64,000 nt of DNA, taken from positions 18,333 to 82,332 of the forward strand of contig CANGHK010000020.1 of assembly GCA_947453625.1 (NCBI GenBank), read 5' to 3'. Every line of letters starts with the position of its first letter. The stretch's first letter is position 1. This document shows positions 8,634 through 16,468 of the stretch, piece by piece. The position numbers and the translations under genes are program-made. The notes below the pieces were generated by a model. That model saw nothing but the letters and a program-made list of their open reading frames with translations, searched no databases and was not told the origin of the DNA. This stretch comes from Burkholderiales bacterium. GTDB taxonomy: Bacteria; Pseudomonadota; Gammaproteobacteria; Burkholderiales; Burkholderiaceae_C.

Positions 8634-9475
8634 CGGCGTGCGGCCGTTCGGCGCGGCGCGGGGGTCTCGGGCTGGGCGAAGACCTCGAGGTAGAGCTTCT
8701 CGTCGAGCTGGGGCAACTCACGCTGCGCGGCGGCAGCCAGCAGTTCGGCGGCCATGGTGGTGAGGATGCGGTAGTTGCCGGCGGCGTGATCGCATAGCGT
8801 CTGACGCAGCGCTGGCGTCATCAGGCTGGCATTGCCGGCGCCGGCCAGCAGATGGTTCAGGCCGGCGAGCAGTTCCTCTGGGCTGGCATGCTCGGTGGCC
8901 AGCCGGGTGCGGATGCGGCTGCCCAGCGGGATCAACTCTTCGCGCTTGAGCTTGTCGATCAAGCGGGCGTCCCCGACGAGCACGATGCACAGCAGCGGCT
9001 GCGAGTCGAAGCGGGCGCTGGCCATCAGGCGCAACTCGCACAGCGCGGCCGGGCTCATCTCCTGGGCCTCGTCGATGAGGAGCACCGCGCGCCGACGCGT
9101 GGTCTCCAGGTGCGCCAGCCAGCGCTCTCGCAAGCTCTTGAAGCCGCCCCAGCGGTTGTGCGGGCGCAGCGGCACGGTGAAGATGTCGCCGAGCTCGCGG
9201 TACAGGTCGGCCAGGCTGCTCTGCGGGTGGTTGATGACGCCCACGTGGACGTCGGGCAGCCGGGCCAGGCGATCAGCGAGCAGGCGCAGCGCCACGCTTT
9301 TGCCGGTGCCCGGGTCGCCGTGGATCATCGCGAAGCCGCCCTCGCGGATCTGCGCGTGCTCGATACGCCAGCAGAAGTTCTCCAGCTTCGGGTGCACGTA
9401 GATCGCCTCGGTGGGCAATTCCGGCGAGAAGGGGTTCCACTTCAGCCCGTACAGGGCCAGGAGTCGTTGGTTCAT
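8630..9475 (-). CDS. AAA ATPase, TniB/ExeA-like transposition protein
   Basis: A 281-residue protein starting at an ATG that overlaps the transposase stop. GDPGTGKS near residue 45 is the Walker A motif and VLLIDEAQEM near residue 115 is the Walker B motif of the ExeA/GspA-type AAA family, which includes the target-selecting ATPases TniB, MuB and IstB-like partners of DDE transposases. The N-terminal NPFSPELPTEAIYVHP segment is also typical of ExeA-like proteins. Expected role: ATP-dependent target DNA capture and activation of the adjacent transposase. Confidence 0.85.
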   Translation of the reverse strand: MNQRLLALYGLKWNPFSPELPTEAIYVHPKLENFCWRIEHAQIREGGFAMIHGDPGTGKSVALRLLADRLARLPDVHVGVINHPQSSLADLYRELGDIFTVPLRPHNRWGGFKSLRERWLAHLETTRRRAVLLIDEAQEMSPAALCELRLMASARFDSQPLLCIVLVGDARLIDKLKREELIPLGSRIRTRLATEHASPEELLAGLNHLLAGAGNASLMTPALRQTLCDHAAGNYRILTTMAAELLAAAAQRELPQLDEKLYLEVFAQPETPAPRRTAARR

Positions 9476-10953
9476 GCGGAGTCTGCCTCGGGTGGGTTGA
9501 TGGGCTTGGGCTCGACGCCCGGCAGGTAGGCCGGCGGCATGCCGGTGGCGGAGTACTCGGCGAGCAACTCGCGCAGCAACGGGGCCATGCCCGTGGGCGC
9601 CAGCGGCGACAAGTCCTGTCCCACGGGATCGAGCCGTCGGCGCTGGCCGTTGGCGTTGGCGGCCTTGTCCAGCGGCTTGATCGGGCACAGCACGACGCCC
9701 GTGCGCGCGTCGACCAGGTCGACCCGGCTGAAGTCCCAGCGGGCATAGCGAACATGCACCACGCTGAGGTGGCGCAGCCGGGACGGGATCTCGAAGCGGG
9801 TGCCGCCCAGGCTGAGCGTGCCGTCGGCACGGCGCGCACGGCGCTGCACCTCGATGCGGAAGGCGTCCGTCAGCACCGCCGAGTCGGGGCATTTGCGCGC
9901 CACCGACGGCCCGGCCAGGTAGCGTGCCAGCGGCGTGGCCTTGAGTTCGGTGTGCACCGTGCGGTGGTATTCCTGCTCGACCCAGGCCTGGGTCGACTCG
10001 TTCAGGAGATCGAGCGTCAAGGTCTGCTCGCCCTCGAGCATGGCCATCAGCCGACCCTCGACGCGGCCCCAGAACGACTCCTGCTTGGCGTTCTGGTACG
10101 GGCTGTAGGGCAGCGTCGTCTGGTGCACGACACCCAGCTTGGCCAGCCCGGTGGTGACCTCCTCGCTGAGCATGGCCGCGCCGTTGTCGGTCATCAGCGC
10201 GCGCGGCAGGCCGCGCTTCATGAACGCCTGGCCCAGCCCATGCACCAGGCTCTGTGCCGTCTCGTCGAGATACCACTGCAGGTGGCAGACCAGGCGCGAA
10301 CGGTCGTCGATGACACCCAGCAACATCGGCTTGACCCAGGCACCGGCGCGGGTGAGCACCTTGCGTGAGGCGTGGTGGAAGTCCAGGTGCCAGAGGGCGC
10401 TGACATGCTCGACCTCGAAGCTGCGAACCTCCAGTTGTTCCAGGCGATCGCGGGCCGCCACGGCGCCCTCGGTCGCTCGCTTCGGGCGTGCCTGACGATG
10501 CATGCCCTGGGCCTGCAGATAGCGCCGCACCGTGGAGTACGAGGCCACGGGCATGAATGTGCCGTCTGGTTGACCGGTCTGGCAAGCCACGCGCAGGTTG
10601 TCCAGGTGAAGCTGGGCGGTCCAGCCGGGATGTTCGCGGTACTGCAGCGTGAGCGCGGTGATGGCCACCGGCGTCAGGCTGGGGAAGCCGCCCTCGTCGC
10701 CACGCAGGCCGTCCTTGAGCGCGGCCACCGGATCGGCCGCGCGCCGGGCACGGTAGTACCAGCGCTCGATGGTCGACGCGCCGAAGCGCACGTCCAGTCC
10801 CGAGACGGGGTGGCGCCATGTCTTGGCCGCCAGGGCAAGGAAGGCGGCGCCCAACTGCCGGGGCTCGGGCGGGGCGGCCATCAGCGGGCCGATGATTGAG
10901 AAGCGCAGGCGCGCCCATCGATCACGTTCAGGGGGATCGGCAATCGTCTTCAA
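9472..10953 (-). CDS. DDE transposase, TniA/Mu-type integrase core
   Basis: A 493-residue protein. The first 150 residues carry helix-turn-helix-like DNA-binding segments (FGASTIERWYYRARR, YSTVRRYLQAQG). The rve integrase core follows, with HLDFHHA, MTDNGAA and KQESFWG supplying the Asp, Asp and Glu of the DDE triad. The C-terminal 150 residues resemble the beta-barrel of Mu-type transposases (LGGTRFEIPSRL). It starts at a TTG with GGAG upstream in the leader. Its neighbours are a TniB-like ATPase and a DUF6431-like protein. It catalyses strand cleavage and transfer of the element that split xseA. Confidence 0.88.
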   Translation of the reverse strand: MKTIADPPERDRWARLRFSIIGPLMAAPPEPRQLGAAFLALAAKTWRHPVSGLDVRFGASTIERWYYRARRAADPVAALKDGLRGDEGGFPSLTPVAITALTLQYREHPGWTAQLHLDNLRVACQTGQPDGTFMPVASYSTVRRYLQAQGMHRQARPKRATEGAVAARDRLEQLEVRSFEVEHVSALWHLDFHHASRKVLTRAGAWVKPMLLGVIDDRSRLVCHLQWYLDETAQSLVHGLGQAFMKRGLPRALMTDNGAAMLSEEVTTGLAKLGVVHQTTLPYSPYQNAKQESFWGRVEGRLMAMLEGEQTLTLDLLNESTQAWVEQEYHRTVHTELKATPLARYLAGPSVARKCPDSAVLTDAFRIEVQRRARRADGTLSLGGTRFEIPSRLRHLSVVHVRYARWDFSRVDLVDARTGVVLCPIKPLDKAANANGQRRRLDPVGQDLSPLAPTGMAPLLRELLAEYSATGMPPAYLPGVEPKPINPPEADSA

Positions 10954-11051
10954 TGCAGGCTCCAGATGCGGTCACACCGGCGGTGCGACTCGACTGGTGC
11001 CAAGGCTATGGAGCCTCGTCGTGCCTGGCTACGTGCATCCTCTGCGGATGA

Positions 11052-11633
11052 TCAGCCAGCCTCGTGCAGCGTGATCGCCGCGGGCTGCCCACGCCCGACC
11101 GTGACCGGGCTGAGCCAGACCAGCAGCCTCATCAGCGCCTCATGTGCCGGGCCGGAAAAACGCGTGATCAACTCGCCCGGAAGCTGCGCTTCAGGCACCG
11201 GCGGCATGAAGCGCGCGCCCGCCGCCCGCCACAGCGGGGTCTGCGGGAATTGCTCTTGCCACCAGCCCCGCCAACGCGCCAGCGTGCGCCGACCAACGCC
11301 CAGCGCTGTCCCCAGCCGTGCCGCCGCTGATGTCGGCCCGGCCGGCCGGGCCGACATCAGCACCACGGCCAGCGCGAAATAGACACGGCGCGCGAGGAAG
11401 CGCACCGACATCGACGTCGCACGCCGGCGGCATACCGAACAACAAAAGCTCAGGCGCGAAGAATGGTCGCCTCGAACCTCGATGGGGCAGCCCCGCGGCT
11501 TGCGCGGGTAGTCGGCACGGTGCAGTGCGCCCCCGCACGGGCAGCCATCGGCGCGCGTCTGCGCAGCCAAGTCATGGTCGATGCGCAGCAGTAGCGCGAG
11601 GAAATGCGGGTCGTACAGGAGGGCATGGCACAC
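11052..11633 (-). CDS. DUF6431-like zinc-finger/HTH protein of the transposon
   Basis: A 193-residue protein. The Cys/His cluster at residues 30-70 (CPCGGALH, ADYPRKPRG, SFCCSVCRRR) looks like a zinc ribbon. Residues 105-130 (LGTALGVGRRTLARWRGWW) form a helix-turn-helix. I recall this arrangement (DUF6431 family) as a companion of DDE/AAA elements of this type. The likely role is DNA binding at the element ends or regulation. It is separated from the transposase start by about 100 bp, and is not overlapping like the other genes. Confidence 0.7.
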   Translation of the reverse strand: MCHALLYDPHFLALLLRIDHDLAAQTRADGCPCGGALHRADYPRKPRGCPIEVRGDHSSRLSFCCSVCRRRATSMSVRFLARRVYFALAVVLMSARPAGPTSAAARLGTALGVGRRTLARWRGWWQEQFPQTPLWRAAGARFMPPVPEAQLPGELITRFSGPAHEALMRLLVWLSPVTVGRGQPAAITLHEAG

Positions 11634-11776
11634 CGTGATGGTCTCTGATCTTGGTCGAAAAGAGACTCTCCCACAGCGGCCGTTCGTTCAAGGTCGCTGA
11701 GGGAGACCTTCTACCGTCCCTCGCACAGCTTGATCAAATCGCGCGCCAGCGGCATCAGCATCCGTGCTCGTGCTCA
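11634..11776. repeat. Right end of the transposon
   Basis: The region between the DUF6431-like gene and xseA. The last bases on the plus strand, GTGCTCA, are the mirror of the left-end TGAG start. On the minus strand the terminal TGA falls in the xseA reading frame and supplies its stop codon. Short CGA..TTGAT-like repeats resemble those at the left end. No promoter was assigned. Confidence 0.55.
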
Positions 11777-13429
11777 GCCGGCCGCCTTGGCGCTGGTGAT
11801 CGGCTGCCCCTGGCTTGTCCGCACCACCGCGAAACCCCGGCCCAGCGTCTTCTCCGGTCCCTGGCCCGCCACCTCGCGCACAAGGGCCTCGATGCCAGTT
11901 CGACCGGTGCGGATGTGTTGTCGGGCCTGGGAAGAGACTTCGGCGAGTGCCGCATCCACCGAGGCCTGTTCGCGTCGGGTGGCGGCCACGCCTGTCGTCA
12001 CCGTGGTGCGCAAAGCCTCGGCAGAGCGGGTACGGGCGTCCTTCAGGGTACGCTGCGTCGACTGCAGCACCTCGGTCAGCACCGCCGGCACCTGTTGCTG
12101 GGCGGTGGCGACCTGCCGGGTCGCCTGCTCGCGCAGGCCGGCTATCGCGACGTCGGTGCGAGTCCGTGCGCGCCGCAGTGTGTCCCGTGCCGAGGCTTCA
12201 ATGCCATTCATCAACCTGTCGCTGCCGCCGCGCGCCAGGGCGAGTTGCCGCTGGGCCCCGGTCAGGACCGAGGCTTGCGCCCTCTCGGCAGCGCCTTGCC
12301 ACCCCGCGCTCAGTTGTCGTGCCGCCGCGACCACGTCGTCGAAAGACCGCCGGGCCTCGCGCACGCGCGAGACTATGGTCTGCTCAATGCCAGCGATAAC
12401 CTTGGACGGGGTGTCGAAGCGCGTGTGCGCTACCTCGTCCAGGATGGTGTCGTCGCGTTCGTGGCCGATACCGGTGAATACCGGCACCGCCATTTCGCAG
12501 ACGGTCCGTGCCAGTTGGTAGTCGTTGAGCCAGGCCAGATCGTTGACCGCGCCGCCGCCCCGGATGATGACCACCGCGTCGGGCAATCCGTCGTGGGCCT
12601 GGCCCCAATGCTGAATGCCGGAGTTCAGCGCGGCGCACATCTCGGCGGCCGCGCCTTCGCCCTGAAACCGGCTGCTCAGGTAGGTGAATCGGCAAACCCC
12701 GGCCTGATCGAGGCGCTGGGCCTCCGCCTGAAAGTCCCCGAGTCCGGCGGCCTGCGCCGGTGCCAAGACCAGCACCGCGGTGAAATCCCACGGTGTGCCG
12801 AGGAGACGGTTGCGCTCGAACAAGCCCTGTTGCTGCAGCCGAAGGCGAATCTCGCGACGGCGTGCCGCCATCTCGCCAAGCGTGTACTCCGGGTCTATGG
12901 CGTCTATGACCAGGGCCAAGCCGTACTGCGCATGCAGGGTCGGCCGGGCTCGCACCAACAGCTTGATCCCTGGGCCGAGTACGACGCCGGTGGCCTTCTC
13001 GAAGACCGGCACGATCTGCTGGGCGGTGGAGTTCCAGATCACCCCCCTGGCCTGCGCCACTGCGGTGCCGCCGGGGCCGACCTCGGTAAGTTCCAACGAG
13101 ACCGTGCCGCGGCTGGCCCGGACCTGGGTGACCTCCACGCGGACCCACACTGCCGAGCTGTAGGCTCTTGCCACAGCGTCGGCCAGCCCGGACATCAGTT
13201 CTGCCAGTCCGATGCCCTTGGCCTGGACGAGTTCGTCGGACACAACCAAGGTCACGGCGAGCGCCGTGGCACTGCTTCCCGGCAGCCAGCGCATGAAGGG
13301 TGTGAGGTCGCGGCCTTCCGGGACGTACCACCTCTTGTGGTCCGGGTCCCACTGTGCGCCAAGCACCTTGACGCTCTGGCGTTCGGCGTAAGTGGTCGTC
13401 AGGTAGGTGTTGGGACCATGGGCACTCAA
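11774..13429 (-). CDS. xseA: Exodeoxyribonuclease VII large subunit with N-terminal DUF5710-like domain, 3'-truncated by transposon
   Basis: A 551-residue protein. Residues 7-50 (YAERQSVKVLGAQWDPDHKR, WYVPEGRDLTPF) match the DUF5710 type of small domain known from proteins of plasmids and integrative elements. Residues 70-180 are the OB-fold. The catalytic region has IIRGGGAVNDLAWLND and GIGHERDDTILDEVAHTRFD, the XseA hallmarks. A long coiled region follows, then GRGFAVVRTSQGQPITSAKA. The stop TGA is the terminal trinucleotide of the inserted transposon, so about 25 C-terminal residues, found at 8123-8202, are lost. The start is a TTG; the frame is open further upstream into the hydrolase relic, so the true N-terminus is uncertain. 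Activity of the truncated form is unknown. Confidence 0.8.
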   Translation of the reverse strand: MSAHGPNTYLTTTYAERQSVKVLGAQWDPDHKRWYVPEGRDLTPFMRWLPGSSATALAVTLVVSDELVQAKGIGLAELMSGLADAVARAYSSAVWVRVEVTQVRASRGTVSLELTEVGPGGTAVAQARGVIWNSTAQQIVPVFEKATGVVLGPGIKLLVRARPTLHAQYGLALVIDAIDPEYTLGEMAARRREIRLRLQQQGLFERNRLLGTPWDFTAVLVLAPAQAAGLGDFQAEAQRLDQAGVCRFTYLSSRFQGEGAAAEMCAALNSGIQHWGQAHDGLPDAVVIIRGGGAVNDLAWLNDYQLARTVCEMAVPVFTGIGHERDDTILDEVAHTRFDTPSKVIAGIEQTIVSRVREARRSFDDVVAAARQLSAGWQGAAERAQASVLTGAQRQLALARGGSDRLMNGIEASARDTLRRARTRTDVAIAGLREQATRQVATAQQQVPAVLTEVLQSTQRTLKDARTRSAEALRTTVTTGVAATRREQASVDAALAEVSSQARQHIRTGRTGIEALVREVAGQGPEKTLGRGFAVVRTSQGQPITSAKAAG

Positions 13430-13479
13430 GGGCGCGGCTTTCGCAGGTATGTAAGCGAGGGTAACCGCGATTGCAGGGC

Positions 13480-13828
13480 CGTGCCTTCTCCAACATCAAG
13501 CTGATCGCCTCGGTGCTGCTGCTGGCCGACCCGGGGCAGTTCTCGCTCGACGACCCGGTCAAGGCCTGGTTGCCGGAATTTGGCCGGCTGCGCGTGCTGC
13601 GCGCCGGGGCGACGCGGATCGACGACACCGAGCCGCTGCAGCGCGACATCACACTGCGCCACCTGCTCAGCCACCAGGCCGAGCTGAGCCACGGCGTGTT
13701 CGACACCGGCACGCTGATCCTGGCCCGCCACCGGCCTGGCCGGCGTGGTGATGACCCGGCGCTTCATGGGCTTCTGGCACCCGTTCTGGTTCGAGTACAA
13801 GGCGCGGGTGTACGGCGCGGTGGGCTGA
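13480..13828 (+). pseudogene. Internally deleted copy of the serine hydrolase gene (relic 1)
   Basis: By eye this is a close match to 5730-5970 of the intact gene (AFSNIKLIASV for AFSNTKLIASV, then DDPVKAWLPEFGRLRVLR and HLLSHQAELSHGVF). It then jumps directly to the gene's last 100 bp (ATGGGCTTCTGGCACCCGTT to the stop). About 650 bp is missing and the junction shifts the frame. Its 5' boundary abuts the upstream edge of xseA. Confidence 0.88.
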
Positions 13829-13914
13829 ACGCTGGGGCCGGGCGTTCACGGCGACTTCCATAAGCGCCTTGGATCCTCGCCATTTCCAGCCCATTTGCAG
13901 CCCATTTGTAGCTG

Positions 13915-14240
13915 TCAGGGCGTGCCGCGCAGCACAATCGGCTTGATCTTCAGGCGCTGTGCATTGCGGCGCAGGACGTCGTCCAGGGTTGCCATGTGTT
14001 TCGCACCCGCAGCCTCGGCACAGGCCAGGTGCAGGGCGTCGCCGGCGCGCAACGCGCTCGCTGCGCCCAGCACCAACTCGGCTGCCCGATGAAAGTGGGC
14101 GGGCGCTACCGAAAGCAATCGAAGGTCGGCAGCCACCATGCGTTCGAAGCGAGTCCATGCAGCCTGGGCCTGCTGCGCGTCGATAGCGCCGGTGCGCTGC
14201 TTGCGGTCGCGCCCACCGGTCAGGCGCGCTCCGAGGGTCG
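13915..14240 (-). pseudogene. 5'-truncated VapC/PIN-domain toxin remnant
   Basis: The C-terminal half of a PIN-domain toxin. AWTRFERMVAADLRLLSV leads into ALRAGDALHLACAEAAG and TLDDVLRRNAQRLKI, which hold the third and fourth acidic positions of the PIN active site. The N-terminal strand with the first Asp and the Glu is missing. Upstream of about 14240 the frame no longer resembles VapC and no start with a ribosome-binding site is visible. No VapB-type antitoxin was found next to it. It is probably an inactive leftover of a toxin-antitoxin locus next to hipA. Confidence 0.7.
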
Positions 14241-14310
14241 CAGCGGACGGCTGCCGGCTCGTTGGACTTCCCGATAGCTGACGCCGGCGAACGGCAGGCG
14301 ATGGCCAACT

Positions 14311-15573
14311 TCAGCTCGCGCCACCCCATTCACGGCGTTGATCGGCCAGGAACGGCCGGTCAATCTGGTGCGCCAGCGACTCGATGTCAGCTGCCCGTAC
14401 GCCCACCGAAGCAAAGTGTTCTTTCCAACCCGCCGCCACGGCGACCACTTGGCGGACTTGCGCTTCGGCTTCCTCGCGCTTGAGCCCGAACTGCGCGTGC
14501 TCGGAAAGGGCGTTGCTGATCGTGGAATCCGCCATGTCGGCACCGACGCGCAGTTGCTGATAGCCCAGCGCCTGGCCCGAGGGCAGCACGTCGAACGCGG
14601 GCGACAGTTCGTATTCGCCGCGGTCGTTCATCAGCAGGACATGGTTCTTCTCGTGGTCGTCGGTGTTGTCGATCACGATGTTGAACACCATGCGCCGGAA
14701 CAACTCCGCCATCTGGACCCTGCCCAGCGATGACTTGGCCACGCCGCGCCGGCGCAGCACCTGCGCCAGTTCTGGGTAGCCCAGGTCTTGGCCAGCCGCC
14801 TTGAGTGCCACGTTGGCAGAAATTGCGTGCAGACGCCTGCGGTCGGTGCCGACAGGGGTGCGGTCGAAACGCTTGACGGCGACCGCATGCCCGCGCGCCA
14901 GGGCAATTGGCTGCGTCAGGGCCACGCAGATCCTGGATCTCGAAGCGAGCGTCATCGTTGCATGTTCGATGAGCGGCGTGTCGACGTAATCGCCGGGCTC
15001 CGAGAATTTCAGCACCCACTGTTCGCCACCGATGTCGAGTAGCGCTTTGGGCCTGGCGCCGCCCATCGTCACGCCGGGTGCGATCAGGCGACGCTGCTCC
15101 GCCGGGACCGGTTCGCCGGCGCTCACCCGCCTCACCAACTCGTCTATCTGGGCCACATCGGCGATCTCGGGCAGTGGACCCAGGCAGTGTGGCAGGTACT
15201 GGTCGCTCGATACCGAGACACCCAGCGCACCGAAGCGCTCGTCACCGGCGAAGTACAGGTATTCCATCAGGGACAAGCGCGGTGGCTTGTCCAGGACGCG
15301 GATGACGCGTTCGCCCCAGCGGTCCGGCCGTGCGTCGTCGACGGCGCCGGCAGCCCTCTCCTTGCCCGACGGTAGGAACTCGGTGTCGATCAGGGGCAGA
15401 TCTTCGCTGAGCGGGAATCCAGCCGCTAGCCAGTTGGCGGCGTAGCGAAGCGAGACCCCTCTGGAGGCGCGCACCATACCGAGCGCGCCGATCAGCATCG
15501 GCCTCGCCGTATCCCCCGTCCACCAGAGGTAGAGGGTGTCGGCAGGCTGGTAGCCCTTGCCTAGCTCCGCCAT
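14311..15573 (-). CDS. hipA: HipA-family serine/threonine kinase toxin
   Basis: A 420-residue protein of the HipA fold. GGARPKALL (about residue 170) is the ATP-binding loop region. DNTDDHEKNH (about residue 310) is the catalytic loop with the general-base Asp. SPAFDVLP about 20 residues later gives the Mg-binding Asp. All core kinase residues seem to be present. HipA toxins phosphorylate aminoacyl-tRNA synthetases (GltX in E. coli) and stop growth. The ATG at 15573 overlaps the stop of the upstream hipB-like gene by one base (TGATG), the usual hipBA coupling. A start at the TTG one codon upstream is also open. Confidence 0.9.
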   Translation of the reverse strand: MAELGKGYQPADTLYLWWTGDTARPMLIGALGMVRASRGVSLRYAANWLAAGFPLSEDLPLIDTEFLPSGKERAAGAVDDARPDRWGERVIRVLDKPPRLSLMEYLYFAGDERFGALGVSVSSDQYLPHCLGPLPEIADVAQIDELVRRVSAGEPVPAEQRRLIAPGVTMGGARPKALLDIGGEQWVLKFSEPGDYVDTPLIEHATMTLASRSRICVALTQPIALARGHAVAVKRFDRTPVGTDRRRLHAISANVALKAAGQDLGYPELAQVLRRRGVAKSSLGRVQMAELFRRMVFNIVIDNTDDHEKNHVLLMNDRGEYELSPAFDVLPSGQALGYQQLRVGADMADSTISNALSEHAQFGLKREEAEAQVRQVVAVAAGWKEHFASVGVRAADIESLAHQIDRPFLADQRREWGGAS

Positions 15574-15986
15574 CAAGGCGAACCCGGCAACTTGGCGGCA
15601 CCAGATCCGGTCGTGAGATCTGCTGTGACCGAACCCGAGGACTTGATTCGCGCTTCAAGCGCGATGGGCGAGCGGACCGATCGCTGCCGCGCCACCCGCA
15701 CTTCGCTCTCCAGTGCACCGAGGTCGAGTTGTGGTGCGGCCAGTTCGGGAATGGCCTGCGCACGGCCGATCATCCACAGCGCGGTGGCATAGGTGCCGAA
15801 AGCCACGCCGGGATCCCCCCGCTCCATGCGCGACAGTGTCGGCTCGGACACGCCGATGCGCCCTGCCCATGCCTTCAACGACTCCTTGCGGCGCTTTCGG
15901 GCGATGGACAGGTTGGCACCCAGTTCCCGCAGCAGAGACTGCACAGCGGGTGGCAACTCGACCATGGCTTGAGAACGCTTGGGCAT
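15573..15986 (-). CDS. hipB: HipB-like HTH antitoxin
   Basis: A 137-residue protein. Residues 20-75 form an XRE-type helix-turn-helix (LSIARKRRKESLKAWAGRIG, VSEPTLSRMERG). The C-terminal 50 residues are disordered-looking and basic, ending in SGAAKLPGSP. HipB-type antitoxins bind HipA and repress their own promoter. The ATG at 15986 (MPKRSQAMVEL) is preferred over the upstream in-frame start because the intervening AT-rich sequence looks like promoter. It lies immediately upstream of, and overlaps, hipA. Confidence 0.85.
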   Translation of the reverse strand: MPKRSQAMVELPPAVQSLLRELGANLSIARKRRKESLKAWAGRIGVSEPTLSRMERGDPGVAFGTYATALWMIGRAQAIPELAAPQLDLGALESEVRVARQRSVRSPIALEARIKSSGSVTADLTTGSGAAKLPGSP

Positions 15987-16045
15987 CACATAGATATTAT
16001 CAAAAACAATCCATTCGATACATTTTTGTCTTTCCAAATCCTAGT
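15987..16045 (-). promoter_or_regulatory. AT-rich hipBA promoter/operator region
   Basis: A sharp AT-rich patch in a GC-rich window. On the minus strand it contains a -10-like GATAAT and the 9-bp palindrome GATAATATC (plus-strand 15993-16001) just upstream of the hipB ATG, a suitable place for HipB autorepression. No good -35 box was found at 17-bp spacing, so the promoter call is tentative. Confidence 0.4.
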
Positions 16046-16164
16046 AGGCCTGGTGTTGCACGGTCTCGGCCCGGCCTGGGTTCCACGCCCTTCCTGATCC
16101 ACGGCTTGTCCATGTCACCCGAAAGTTCTGCACGAATTGATGACGCAAGGGGGCTGCGCTCTAC

Positions 16165-16434
16165 CGGTGACCTGTGGACTTGATGAAACACGGTCTGTAG
16201 CCGATCGACGACATGTCCTGGCCCGGCGCTTGCCGTGCGTCGCTGCCGCGCCAGTTGGCCGCGCTGTTCACCGACCAGGTGCCCGAGCCGCGCTGCGTCC
16301 AGTTCTTTGGCAGCGGTGCGGTGCCCAGCCTGGGCCAGGGCCTGGCCGGTGTGGTGATGACCCAGCGCTTCATGGGCTTCTGGCACCCGTTCTGGTTCGA
16401 GTACAAGGCGCGGGTGTACGGCGCGGGGGGCTGA
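16165..16434 (+). pseudogene. Deletion-scarred copy of the serine hydrolase 3' half (relic 2)
   Basis: Matches the intact gene from about 6245 to its stop, with a stop codon early on and two internal deletions (one joining the CCGCGCCAGT segment to the TTCACCGACCAGG segment, another joining CAGCCTGGGC to GGCCTGGCCG). The last 73 codons are open (FTDQVPEPRCVQFFGSGAVP, then FMGFWHPFWFEYKARVYG). It ends 34 bp before the convergent GTPase gene. Confidence 0.85.
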
Positions 16435-16468
16435 GCGCAGCGGCTGTTGCCTGCGCCGGGAAACAAGC

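Larger units (their letters stand above)
8203..11776 (-). mobile_element. DDE/AAA transposon (DUF6431-like, TniA-like, TniB-like, small protein) inserted in xseA
   Basis: The element is bounded by the two halves of xseA. Both ends read inward from TGAG and share a partly conserved block (TGAG....GA.CAC..A...GATG..CCGCTG, then TTTGAT), so the termini are 5'-TG...CA-3' as in Mu/Tn7-type DDE elements. Four genes run leftward: 11633-11052, 10953-9472, 9475-8630 and 8633-8409, the last three joined by 4-nt overlaps. Flanking pentamers read CCGGC and CCGCT on the gene strand, so a 5-bp target duplication is only partly supported. All four frames look intact, so the insertion may be recent. Boundaries are inferred from the gene disruption and end similarity. 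Confidence 0.7.

Noticed and set aside
11651..13504. 617-codon plus-strand open frame
   Set aside because: It is the mirror of xseA; the minus-strand frame carries the exonuclease VII motifs.
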